This document shows positions 7,499 through 15,643 of a stretch of DNA of 64,000 nt, one piece after another; position 1 is the first letter of the stretch; the number at the start of each line of letters is the position of its first letter. Where the stretch lies: positions 3,692,501-3,756,500 of the forward strand of contig NZ_OY764327.1 of the NCBI RefSeq assembly GCF_963668385.1, written 5' to 3'. The notes beneath the pieces were generated by a model. It did no database searches and was not told the DNA's origin. It saw only the letters and a program-made list of their open reading frames with translations. This stretch comes from an uncultured Carboxylicivirga sp. (GTDB taxonomy: Bacteria; Bacteroidota; Bacteroidia; Bacteroidales; Marinilabiliaceae). The position numbers and the translations under genes are program-made.

Positions 7499-9995
7499 TA
7501 TTATGAGAAATCAAGATAAAGTTTATAGTTTTCTATCAAATTTTTCAATAAATCAATTATTGGATGTTATTGATGATATTAAACTCATCGAGGATGGGTA
7601 TGAAATACATTATATTGTAGACACTTATGATATTATGAACTATGCTCTCCCTTTCACCCAAGGAGAAATAGAAAAGAAGAATCAAAAAAACAATTCACAT
7701 TCAGCAATTGCCTATGATGCAATTTTTGATAACAACAATAAAAGCAACAAAAGTAATTTGATTTTATTGGATGAATATAAACTTGAGTTACTCTCATTAA
7801 AAAACCAGATTTATGATAAACTCAAAAACTTTCCGAGAATAAAACAGAAGTTAATTGAATTATTACAATCAAAAGGAATTGAGAGTGAAAATAATTTTCG
7901 GAAAGCTGCTACCATTGTTAAGAGTAATTTTGATACTATTATTGCCTTACAAATATTTGTGGAGTATGGAGATAACATTTATCAGAGGTTTACAAATTTA
8001 CTTAACAATAATCTAACTATCTTTGAATTTGATACTGGTGATAAGGAATTTGATTATATAGCTAATAACATCTTTGATAATACAAGAACTACAAAGTTAA
8101 CTTCAATAATTTATGATATATATGTTGAAAAAGTAAAGTATAAGTTGGTTTCAATGGAGTCTGACTATGAACGGTACAATTATCTTGAAAATTCATATAG
8201 GGATATTGCAGTAATTGATAGAATAATTGAGATTTCAAAAAAATTCAATAAAGACCACAAGGAAAAGAAAATTACCTTTCAATATTTATCCTCAGCACCT
8301 TCTAAAACTTCATCTCTTTTCAATATATTAAAGGATATTGATATTGACATCAACTATAATTTCAACAGAGATATTTATCAGTGTTTCCTTTTAAAAAGTC
8401 TTAGAAAAATTAATGAAGACGGAAAATCTACAAGCAAGATTATTGAACTTCTTTATAATGTATTAGAACAAAAAAGGTTCATAGAAAATAGTATTAATCT
8501 TCTGGATAGCAAAAAACATAGAATTGAAAATGAGGTCACAAAAAATTTAAATCAACTCCTACTAGATTCAGAAAATGACATTAAAAATACATTATTGTAC
8601 AATTCATATAAGGAGCACAGCCAAACATTAAACAATGCATTACAACAAATAAAGTCACCAAGTCAAAGAAAATCATTAACTGATTTCTTCACTAAAACAA
8701 ACAGCTTTCTCAATAATGACAACTTGCTATTACTCAATAAATTTGAATGCGCAACTATTAGCATTCAAAAATATCGACAAACATTTCTATTATCAAACCG
8801 ACTTATTGACAACAAACAATTCTATGATATTCAAATCCCTTTTGGAAAAGATATAATTCGGAATTTATTTCAACACCTACCAATACTTCCATTTATTCAT
8901 GATAATAATGAATATACGGAATCTATAAATAAAGTCTGTTTAATAATCACACAATCTCCGAATGAAGAGATTAATAATATAGAATTTAATAACACTGTTC
9001 GTAGTATTATTAAACAACTGTCATCCAACCCAACAATTAACGTCAAAGAAATAACAGTTGAATTTTTAATTTTAAGTTATTTAAATCTTATTACAAAAAC
9101 CTCAAAAGCATTTGAACTATCTTCAAGAGAAAATTATAATGGAAGTGAAAATGAAATAATTGATGCCCTAAAAGCACAACAATCCATTATTAAAAATTCA
9201 CTCTTAACTTCAGACTGGGATAAAATAAATAATAAGCTCAATGTCGTTGAGCGAAAAGAGCAATTTCTTAAAGAGTTAGATTATTTACTATTGTGGCTTC
9301 TTAGAAGAAATCATAATTGCTCAAAAGAACAGAGTCAGTCAAATTGTATCAATTGCAAATATGATGAAGTAATTTCATTCGGAAAAGATTGCATAAGCAA
9401 GCACAGTAATGATGGAAGATTCTACCATGGATTGGCTTTAGCATATCACTCAAAAGCATATGCAAAAAAGCTACATTGTAAATACGTTTTATCAGATAAT
9501 TTAGCTATAATAAGCTTATTTGATTCATCTAAAACAGCACTAATGAATTCCCTTGAATATTATTCTTTAATTCTTAAAAATGAAAGAGACAAACTTAAAA
9601 ACACTCTAATTGTTAAAAGCATTATAGCAGTTCACAATACAATAGCTGATTGTTATTTAAGAACATTTGATTTAATGGATGAAAAGGATGATAAACTTCT
9701 TTCAAAAGTTCATAATCATATTTCTTCAATTCAAGATAACTTCAATTTGATAAATGAAGATATTGATGACTTTCCATCGATAAACCATACTATCGCCGAA
9801 CTTCATTATTTTGAGTCAAGCCTACATTTTGAAAGAGAAGAGTATCAAGCTTCATTTTCGAAAATATCAGAAGCGACTTTGACAGTCTATAATTTTGAAC
9901 ATAGAAAAGAAAATATTCCCGAAAATTTTTATGAAATTATTCATGATATTAATAAGTTAAGGTTTAACCTGTTTCAGAAAATGAAAATGCTATGA
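7488..9995 (+). CDS. Large hypothetical protein, gene 4 of the cassette-3 operon, helical repeat C-terminus
   Basis: At 835 residues this is the largest protein of the cassette. Near residues 35-50 it has EIHYIVDTYDIMNYALPF, a strand with an aspartate followed by a helix, which resembles the first motif of PIN-like nucleases (a buried strand ending in D-T). The rest is almost wholly alpha-helical. The final 230 residues include HGLALAYHSKAYAKKL and AELHYFESSLHFEREEYQAS, which look like tetratricopeptide-type helical pairs. A cysteine cluster (CSKEQSQSNCINCKY, about residues 610-624) could bind a metal. A PIN-like nuclease or a large sensor scaffold are both possible. The stop lies inside an 18-bp inverted repeat. 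Confidence 0.65.
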   Translation: MKNSIMRNQDKVYSFLSNFSINQLLDVIDDIKLIEDGYEIHYIVDTYDIMNYALPFTQGEIEKKNQKNNSHSAIAYDAIFDNNNKSNKSNLILLDEYKLELLSLKNQIYDKLKNFPRIKQKLIELLQSKGIESENNFRKAATIVKSNFDTIIALQIFVEYGDNIYQRFTNLLNNNLTIFEFDTGDKEFDYIANNIFDNTRTTKLTSIIYDIYVEKVKYKLVSMESDYERYNYLENSYRDIAVIDRIIEISKKFNKDHKEKKITFQYLSSAPSKTSSLFNILKDIDIDINYNFNRDIYQCFLLKSLRKINEDGKSTSKIIELLYNVLEQKRFIENSINLLDSKKHRIENEVTKNLNQLLLDSENDIKNTLLYNSYKEHSQTLNNALQQIKSPSQRKSLTDFFTKTNSFLNNDNLLLLNKFECATISIQKYRQTFLLSNRLIDNKQFYDIQIPFGKDIIRNLFQHLPILPFIHDNNEYTESINKVCLIITQSPNEEINNIEFNNTVRSIIKQLSSNPTINVKEITVEFLILSYLNLITKTSKAFELSSRENYNGSENEIIDALKAQQSIIKNSLLTSDWDKINNKLNVVERKEQFLKELDYLLLWLLRRNHNCSKEQSQSNCINCKYDEVISFGKDCISKHSNDGRFYHGLALAYHSKAYAKKLHCKYVLSDNLAIISLFDSSKTALMNSLEYYSLILKNERDKLKNTLIVKSIIAVHNTIADCYLRTFDLMDEKDDKLLSKVHNHISSIQDNFNLINEDIDDFPSINHTIAELHYFESSLHFEREEYQASFSKISEATLTVYNFEHRKENIPENFYEIIHDINKLRFNLFQKMKML

Positions 9996-10031
9996 CATTT
10001 ACAAAACACAACATTTTGTAAATGTCATAGC
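9989..10031 (+). terminator. 18-bp perfect inverted repeat across the end of the cassette-3 operon
   Basis: GCTATGACATTTACAAAA (9989-10006) is followed by a 7-base loop and its exact complement at 10014-10031. The left arm covers the stop codon of the 835-residue protein, and the loop contains ACAAC of the attC R box. It could act as a terminator, though no T tract follows, or it may be an unusually strong attC left arm. Confidence 0.6.
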
Positions 10032-10136
10032 CGATTCAGCACGTAATTGAAAGTTGTAACCCGCATCAACATTGCCTCGAGTTGACAGGGGATAAGCCCG
10101 CAAACGGCTACGCCACTTACAATTTACCGTTAGGCA
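10004..10136 (+). other. attC-like site 3 (family A)
   Basis: AAACACAAC complements TTGTGTTT, the start of cassette 3 (5129). ATTTTGTAAATGTCATAGCCG on the left pairs imperfectly with CGGCTACGCCACTTACAATT on the right, and TTACCG|TT ends the site with the crossover at 10129/10130. The central GTTGTAACCCGC and GACAGGGG words recur in family-A sites. Confidence 0.75.
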
Positions 10137-10154
10137 TCATTTGAAAATCCGACA

Positions 10155-11489
10155 ATGACAGAAATTGATATTAACAATAAAGCATTTGGTTTTGTAGAGC
10201 AACTTACAATTCTTGACAAAGAGGAGAATCAAAATGATAGTCAGAAAAGTAAAGGCTCTATGGAGGAGTTGGGAGTTGTCGATTTATCTGATAATTTAGT
10301 TGAAGGTAGCCCATTTATACAGAAAAAATATTTACCAGAAGTTTCTGATTATGGATTATCAATTTCAATTGATGGAGTGAATTATGGTTTTAAAGATTCT
10401 GAGTATATTAATTACTATAAGTTTATTCATGAGTTAATTAATTATGAGTCTTGGAAGACAAAAGTATCAACTGATTATTTAAGAGAAAAGGTTTTATTGT
10501 GGTTGATTGAAGTATTTAAGCTTAAAAGAGCTTCTCATAACCTGACAAATTATTTAAATGAACAACTAGACAAGGATTTAAAAACAAAAAGATATTATTA
10601 TCCTGTTCTCAACTTATCGATTGAAGAACCCTTTTTTATAGGTAAGATTCAATTTACCTATATGACAAAAAGATATTTTGACGAATATTGGAGTAAAGTA
10701 AAAGAGAGTGGTAACATGACTAAAGATGAATTTGATTCATTATTTAGGAAATATCAAGGAAGGGTTTTTATTGTCGCAGAAACATTTGCAGAAAGCAAAA
10801 AGGCTGGAGAAATTTCGTATGAAAAAGCTTGTTTAGCAATAGATATGATAAAGATACTTTCTCCAACAGTATATTATCCAGAACAGACTTGCTACATTGA
10901 TTTAGAAAAAAGGATTCCTTATACATCAGAATTTTTAACTCAAGAAAAAGATAAAAAATTTGGGTTTGGTTTAAATATGTCTGCTAATAATAGTCCATTT
11001 CATATCCCCAAAAAACTTTGCAACCAGTTTCAGAAAAGCTTTGACTTGCTAGGAACACTTTTTAATGATGAGAAAAGTGATTTGGATGAACTATTAATTA
11101 ATTCGATTAAGTTGGTTGCAAAGGCAATAAAGGAAACGGATTTGCATTCAAGAATATCTTTCTTAATCATGGTTTTAGAAAGTATCTTTCTTCTTGATGA
11201 AGAGGATTTTAAAATGGAAAAAAAGTGTAAACGAAGAATTAGTGAGCTAATGTATCCAACTGATGGAAAGAAATATCAGACTCTTACAAATATACTTACT
11301 AATATGTATGAAATTCGACATAAGATGACCCATAAGTCAATTCGTTTATATGTTGAATTGCAGCAATTAAGGGAGTTTCAAACGAGTGTAATTGATTCTA
11401 TAATCAGGATTTTACACAACAAGTATAAACTGAAAAATAAAATAGTATTAATTGAATATTTAGATAAAAAAGTAAAAACGAATGCCTAA
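10155..11489 (+). CDS. ApeA-like HEPN-domain protein, cassette 4
   Basis: The 444-residue protein has a beta-rich N-terminal part. Its C-terminal helical domain contains LESIFLLDEED, a run of basic residues, and IRHKMTH at about residues 387-393. R388-x4-H393 is the RX4-6H signature of HEPN ribonucleases, and the layout of the last 150 residues fits the Apea-like HEPN family. Single-gene ApeA proteins are known as anti-phage abortive systems that cleave RNA in infected cells. That this copy does the same is inference from the family. It is alone in its cassette, starts 25 bp after the crossover at 10129/10130, and its TAA stop is part of the attC R box. Confidence 0.7.
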   Translation: MTEIDINNKAFGFVEQLTILDKEENQNDSQKSKGSMEELGVVDLSDNLVEGSPFIQKKYLPEVSDYGLSISIDGVNYGFKDSEYINYYKFIHELINYESWKTKVSTDYLREKVLLWLIEVFKLKRASHNLTNYLNEQLDKDLKTKRYYYPVLNLSIEEPFFIGKIQFTYMTKRYFDEYWSKVKESGNMTKDEFDSLFRKYQGRVFIVAETFAESKKAGEISYEKACLAIDMIKILSPTVYYPEQTCYIDLEKRIPYTSEFLTQEKDKKFGFGLNMSANNSPFHIPKKLCNQFQKSFDLLGTLFNDEKSDLDELLINSIKLVAKAIKETDLHSRISFLIMVLESIFLLDEEDFKMEKKCKRRISELMYPTDGKKYQTLTNILTNMYEIRHKMTHKSIRLYVELQQLREFQTSVIDSIIRILHNKYKLKNKIVLIEYLDKKVKTNA

Positions 11490-11847
11490 TAACTAAGCGT
11501 TCTGCCTGGTTGCAAACCAAAGGCTGAACGCATGTGTTGCCGACAACCGGATAGAAATCGCTAATAGGTGTTATGGGGATTGATAAATAATGGATCAGGT
11601 GATAAAAAGAAGTTGCTTCGCTATTGATCTATGTATAGCCATCTTTAACGGTGGAGGCTTCTAGGTATCAGAAAATATTCTCCATCGGCAGTAATATTAT
11701 GCACATAATAATATTAGATTTGTATAACAAGATCCGTATAATGGGAGACTATCAAGTATACCGATGCATGGGGATGAGAGGCCTAGTGTGAATTAAAAAA
11801 CGACGAAGTCAAAATCCCTTTGCCTACTTCACAGCAAACGTTGTGTT
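11483..11847 (+). other. attC-like site 4 (family I), split by an intron-like insert
   Basis: ATGCCTAA complements TTAGGCAT at the start of cassette 4 (10130). The left part continues TAACTAAGCGTTCTGCCTGG into a stem-loop closing with CCAAAGGCTGAACGC at about 11532. The right remnant AGCAAACG|TT is found about 300 bp later, with the crossover at 11840/11841. The same left half occurs at 35930, 43315 and 45721, and a variant at 13895. Confidence 0.6.
11534..11830 (+). mobile_element. Group II intron-like remnant inside attC 4
   Basis: The insert starts near GTGTTGCCGACAACCGG and ends near AATCCCTTTGCCTACTT. Around 11730-11765, GATCCGTATAATGGGAGACT followed by ATCAAGTA resembles domain V of bacterial group II introns, and the final stem resembles a domain VI end. 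No reverse transcriptase frame is present, so it would be a deletion derivative. Group IIC-attC introns are known to target attC sites, which fits the position. Compare 43366-43709. Confidence 0.45.
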
Positions 11848-11891
11848 TCATGCCAGGATACCAGCCTTGATAGAATATTACTCTACAAAAA

Positions 11892-12620
11892 ATGATGAAT
11901 AATTGGAAAACTAAAAATGGATATAAGATAATTCAAGTCCTATCCGGACGAAGCAATGCTTATCTTTTACTGAAAGATAAACTAGTGATTTTGATAGATA
12001 CGGGAAAAGGATCTTCATTTAAAAAACTTTCAAACAATATCCATTTATTGGGGGTATCGTTAAATAAGATTACACATTTAATATTAACACATACTCATTT
12101 TGACCATTGTCAATCGGCAAGGAAAATTAAGGATAATAGTTCATGTAAAATTATTGTATCCAGTAATGCAGTAAATTCGATTAAAAATGGATATACGAAA
12201 TTACCCAAAGGAACAACTTTTATAACAAAACAAATATCCAGATTAGGTCAACTGATTGGGAAAAGAAAATTTGGATACCAACCATTTGAACCTGATATAT
12301 TAATTCGTGAAGATTATGATTTAAATAGTGCAGACAGTTTGATAAGTATTCTTGAAACTTCGGGGCATTCAGAGGATTCCATAAGTATTTTTGTTGATAA
12401 TGAAATTGCAATTGTTGGTGATGTGATGTTTGGAATATTTACAAAGTCTATTTTTCCACCATACGCTGACAATACAGACAAAATGATTAAAAGCTGGAAT
12501 CGATTGTTAAATACAGATTGTAATATTTTTCTTCCAGGTCACGGTACTGTAATAAAAAGAGATTTGCTCAAAAGACAGTATGATAAGTATGCACAAAAGA
12601 GCAACACGCAATATACGTAA
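11892..12620 (+). CDS. Metallo-beta-lactamase-fold hydrolase
   Basis: The 242-residue protein carries the metal-binding HxHxDH motif THTHFDH (H67, H69, D71, H72). Further ligands are seen at ETSGHSEDS (about residue 156), in the strand IAIVGDVMF (aspartate near 177) and at LPGHG near 218. This is the glyoxalase II/MBL layout: two zinc ions and hydrolysis of a thioester, phosphodiester or lactone. The substrate cannot be read from the sequence. It follows the TTGTGTTTCATG cassette start at 11841, but no matching attC end was found after it. The ATG at 11892 is followed at once by a second ATG. Confidence 0.8.
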   Translation: MMNNWKTKNGYKIIQVLSGRSNAYLLLKDKLVILIDTGKGSSFKKLSNNIHLLGVSLNKITHLILTHTHFDHCQSARKIKDNSSCKIIVSSNAVNSIKNGYTKLPKGTTFITKQISRLGQLIGKRKFGYQPFEPDILIREDYDLNSADSLISILETSGHSEDSISIFVDNEIAIVGDVMFGIFTKSIFPPYADNTDKMIKSWNRLLNTDCNIFLPGHGTVIKRDLLKRQYDKYAQKSNTQYT

Positions 12621-12765
12621 GTTGCGAGATGGGGCAATTTTAACTTGTACATTTACTCAAAATTGTAACGACATGGTAAATTACCGATTTGAAATTCCGG
12701 CCTACGATAGTACCACCGCTATTTGGAACAATTGAATAAAATACACAAAAAAAGACATAGAAGAT

Positions 12766-13428
12766 ATGAAAATAAAAGGAGTGATTTTTGATTTTAATGG
12801 AACATTATTTTGGGATACTGCACTTCATAATAAAGCGTGGGATACTTTTTTAGAAAGACATAATTTCAAATTATCTGACAAGGAGAAAAATGAGAAGATT
12901 CACGGAAAGAATAATAAAGATATCTTAAACGGTTTGTTTCAACAACAACTATTACAAGAAGATATTGATAAATTTGGCAAAGAAAAAGAGAAGATTTATC
13001 AAGAGTTATGTTTACAAACCAAAATGCAATTAGCACCTGGGGCTATAGATTTATTTAACTATTTAAAAGAAAAAAACATACAGTTTGTAATTGCAACAGC
13101 ATCCGAAATTGATAATGTAGATTTTTATTTTGACCATTTAAATCTGGGGGCTTTTTTTGATAGAACAGAAGTGATATTTAATAATGGCAAAATAAAGAGC
13201 AAACCCGATCCTCAAATGTTTAATAAAGCGATGAATGTAATGGGGCTATCAGAAAAAGAAACTCTAATTTTTGAAGACTCTATTTCAGGAATCAAAGCTG
13301 CCGAGAATGCCAACGTGGCAGAAATCATAATAGTTAATTCCAATAATGATGATTATCGAAATTGGAGCTATCAGCAAATTAAAAACTTTGCTGACGTTGA
13401 TATCAGTTTATTTGAGAATATTGATTAA
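12766..13428 (+). CDS. HAD-family hydrolase, beta-phosphoglucomutase-like subfamily
   Basis: The 220-residue protein shows motif I as VIFDFNGTLFWDT (residues 5-17), the helical cap of subfamily I, motif II near FVIATAS, and motif IV as LIFEDSISGIKAA with the typical ED-S-GI pattern. The second aspartate of motif I is asparagine (DFNGT instead of DFDGT). This is unusual because that residue normally acts as acid/base, so activity may be altered. Members remove or transfer phosphate from sugars or nucleotides. It is followed after 15 bp by a HIT-family gene, and the two are probably co-transcribed. Confidence 0.8.
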   Translation: MKIKGVIFDFNGTLFWDTALHNKAWDTFLERHNFKLSDKEKNEKIHGKNNKDILNGLFQQQLLQEDIDKFGKEKEKIYQELCLQTKMQLAPGAIDLFNYLKEKNIQFVIATASEIDNVDFYFDHLNLGAFFDRTEVIFNNGKIKSKPDPQMFNKAMNVMGLSEKETLIFEDSISGIKAAENANVAEIIIVNSNNDDYRNWSYQQIKNFADVDISLFENID

Positions 13429-13443
13429 TCAAATACATTAAAT

Positions 13444-13890
13444 ATGACAAACATTCTTGTTGAGAGAATTAATTCTGCACGAAAAGGAATAAATCCAACT
13501 GTCATCACAAAAATGGAATCTGGATGGGTAGTATTAGGAGATAATCAAACTATTCCAGGATATTGTTTACTATTAGGAGACCCAATAATTGACGATATTT
13601 CTAAATTAGATAAAGAAAATAGAAAACAATTCCTATATGATATGACTGTAATTGGAGATGCTTTAATGAATGTTTTAAATGTAAAAAAAATTAATTACTC
13701 AGTATTTGACAATTTAAATATAGGATTACACGCTCATATACATCCAAGATATGAGTGGGAAATAGAAGAATTCAAAAAATCTCCACCTTGGAAATATGGT
13801 TTTATGAAAGTTCCAACTGTTGAATTGGATATTGAAAAGAATAAATTATTGATTCAAATAATTAAAAATGAGATAGAAAGATTAAAATAA
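13444..13890 (+). CDS. HIT (histidine triad) family protein
   Basis: The 148-residue product contains GLHAHIHPRYEW at about residues 95-106. This is an H-x-H-x-H histidine triad of the HIT superfamily, nucleotidyl hydrolases and transferases acting on AMP-linked or dinucleotide substrates. The N-terminal segment (ESGWVVLGDNQTIPGYCLLL) matches the substrate-pocket strands of the fold. The residue after the triad is R rather than another H, as in some branches. It follows the HAD gene closely, suggesting joint nucleotide or phosphate housekeeping. Its stop is 5 bp from an attC-like left half, so the pair may be the cargo of a cassette whose left border is eroded. Confidence 0.8.
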   Translation: MTNILVERINSARKGINPTVITKMESGWVVLGDNQTIPGYCLLLGDPIIDDISKLDKENRKQFLYDMTVIGDALMNVLNVKKINYSVFDNLNIGLHAHIHPRYEWEIEEFKKSPPWKYGFMKVPTVELDIEKNKLLIQIIKNEIERLK

Positions 13891-14250
13891 GACCAGCCCA
13901 CAACAACTAAGCGTTCTGCCTGGTTGAAAATCAAAGACTGAGCGCGTGTGTTGCCAACAACCGCATGGAGATAGGTACTGAGAATGATGAAAATGCATAT
14001 TGAAGGTACACGATAATATTAAGGTCTCCCATTTAACTATGGTCTTAAAAAATGTTCGGCGTTATTTGTAACTACATCTCAGCTAAAGGTATGGTAACTA
14101 CAAAACTACTTATGTTGGCTAAAGTTTTAGTAGGGTAGTTATAAAGCAAAGTATTTGCCATTAAAATAATATATAACGTTATATTGGACAGAATGTAAAG
14201 TAGTTGATGGTAATCAGAATATTAAATTCAGTATCAATCGAACCCTAATT
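13891..14250 (+). other. attC-like left half with intron-5'-like sequence; otherwise no gene
   Basis: AGCCCACAACAACTAAGCGTTCTGCCTGG (given here as words AGCCCACAAC, AACTAAGCG and TTCTGCCTGG) closes a stem with GACTGAGCGC. It then runs into GTGTGTTGCCAACAACCGC, a diverged form of the intron-like 5' end seen at 11534, 35980, 43366 and 45771. No right half was found. From about 14040 to the next gene I see no feature beyond a short inverted repeat near 14120. Confidence 0.4.
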
Positions 14251-14832
14251 ATGACAAAAAAGAGAATATTATTTGGGATTGTCTTGTTAATTGGATTAGT
14301 AACGATGCAAAGCCTGGCTGGACAAAAGACGACCCATAAATTCGAATTCCGGTTTGAAAACAAAACGATTCGAGGACTAATTGAAACACCAGCAGAACGT
14401 GAATCTTCAGCTATTGTAATTATTATTCCAGGTAGTGGAAAAACCGACTTTGTTAAGGGTAATTGGTACTCCGAACTTAGGGATAAATTCGTACAAGCCG
14501 GACTTACTGTTTGCCTATGGGACAAAATGGGTTGTGGAGAGAGCGAAGGAGAATTTGATAATCAGCAACCTGTTGACAATTCGGCGCAAGAAGCTATTAC
14601 CGCAATAGAAGAATTGAAGAGATTAAAAGTTAAAGGTTACGAGAATATAGGATTATGGGGAATTAGTCGTGCAGGTTGGATTTGTCCATTGATAATTGAA
14701 AAATACCCAATTAGCTTTTGGATATCTGTGAGTGGTACAGATGATTTAGATAATTACAGATATTTATTAGAATCGAATTGGAGGCTTCAAGGCAAATCAG
14801 ATTCATTAACGAATGTTTTGCTTAATGAGTGG
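14251..14832 (+). pseudogene. Alpha/beta-hydrolase, 5' part, interrupted by IS21
   Basis: This part encodes a signal peptide (first about 24 residues, ending SLAG) and the front of a secreted alpha/beta hydrolase: AIVIIIPGSGKTD with the oxyanion strand, DKMGCGES, then GLWGISRAGWICP holding the nucleophile serine in G-I-S-R-A. The frame runs into the insertion sequence after AGTGG at 14828-14832. Joining 14832 to 17458 restores the frame (NEW-DICLN), so the gene was intact before insertion. It resembles serine peptidase-like or dienelactone-type hydrolases of the envelope. Confidence 0.75.
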
Positions 14833-14919
14833 TAGATATTCTGGTAATGCTGACCCCCTTCACCGGGCATGTTGACCCCTCTTGGATTTGGGTCACTAAA
14901 AATGGTAAGTATGACAAAA

Positions 14920-15639
14920 TTACATCTTTTTTCTAAGACTTTCTCCTTTTAGTTCAATCCGATAGGATGTGTGCACCAAACGATCTAAGATCGCATCAGC
15001 AATAGTGGCTTCTCCGATGATGTCAAACCAGCTGGCAACAGGTAGTTGGCTCACTATAATTGTTGCAGCACTTGCATGTCTATCTTCAATAATCTCCATC
15101 AGATCCATTTGATGTTGTTTTTCAAGATGAGTCAGTCCAAAATCATCTAGGATAAGCAAATCTGTTTTTGATATTTTAGTTAACAGCTGATAAATAGTGC
15201 CTTCCAGGCGTGCCATTTTAGTTTGTTGCAGTAACTTCTGAACATTAAAGTAAGCCACTTTATAACCTTGCGCACAAGCATGATGACCTAATGCAGAAGA
15301 TATAAAGCTTTTACCACAACCAGTGGCTCCGGTTATTAAAACAGATTCGCCTTTAGCAATGTAGTTTCCGGTTGCCAGGGTTGAGATAATACCTTTATCT
15401 AAACCTCTTGAACTATCATATTTTAATTCTTCCAAGGAGGCTTGATATCTAAAATGAGCAGACTTTCTTAATCGGTCAAAACGGCGATTATCACGATCTT
15501 GTAACTCAGCTTGCAAAAGTATTTCAAGACCTTCGTTGAGAGATAATTCATTTTGCCTTTTGGTTTCATTAAGAGCGTTCCAGCTTGTTTTAAAGCCGTA
15601 TAAGCGTAATTGAGAGAGTTGATTTTCGATATTTTCCAT
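14920..15639 (-). CDS. istB: IS21 helper ATPase IstB
   Basis: The 239-residue protein has the DnaA/DnaC-like AAA+ fold of IstB: Walker A GATGCGKSF at about residues 105-113, Walker B LLILDDFGL near 162-170, then sensor motifs ending in LDRLVHTSYRIEL. It works with IstA as the ATP-dependent target-selection and helper subunit of IS21 transposition. It lies 4 bp downstream of istA, and length and order are standard for the family. No disruption was found. Confidence 0.9.
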   Translation of the reverse strand: MENIENQLSQLRLYGFKTSWNALNETKRQNELSLNEGLEILLQAELQDRDNRRFDRLRKSAHFRYQASLEELKYDSSRGLDKGIISTLATGNYIAKGESVLITGATGCGKSFISSALGHHACAQGYKVAYFNVQKLLQQTKMARLEGTIYQLLTKISKTDLLILDDFGLTHLEKQHQMDLMEIIEDRHASAATIIVSQLPVASWFDIIGEATIADAILDRLVHTSYRIELKGESLRKKM

Positions 15640-15643
15640 TATT

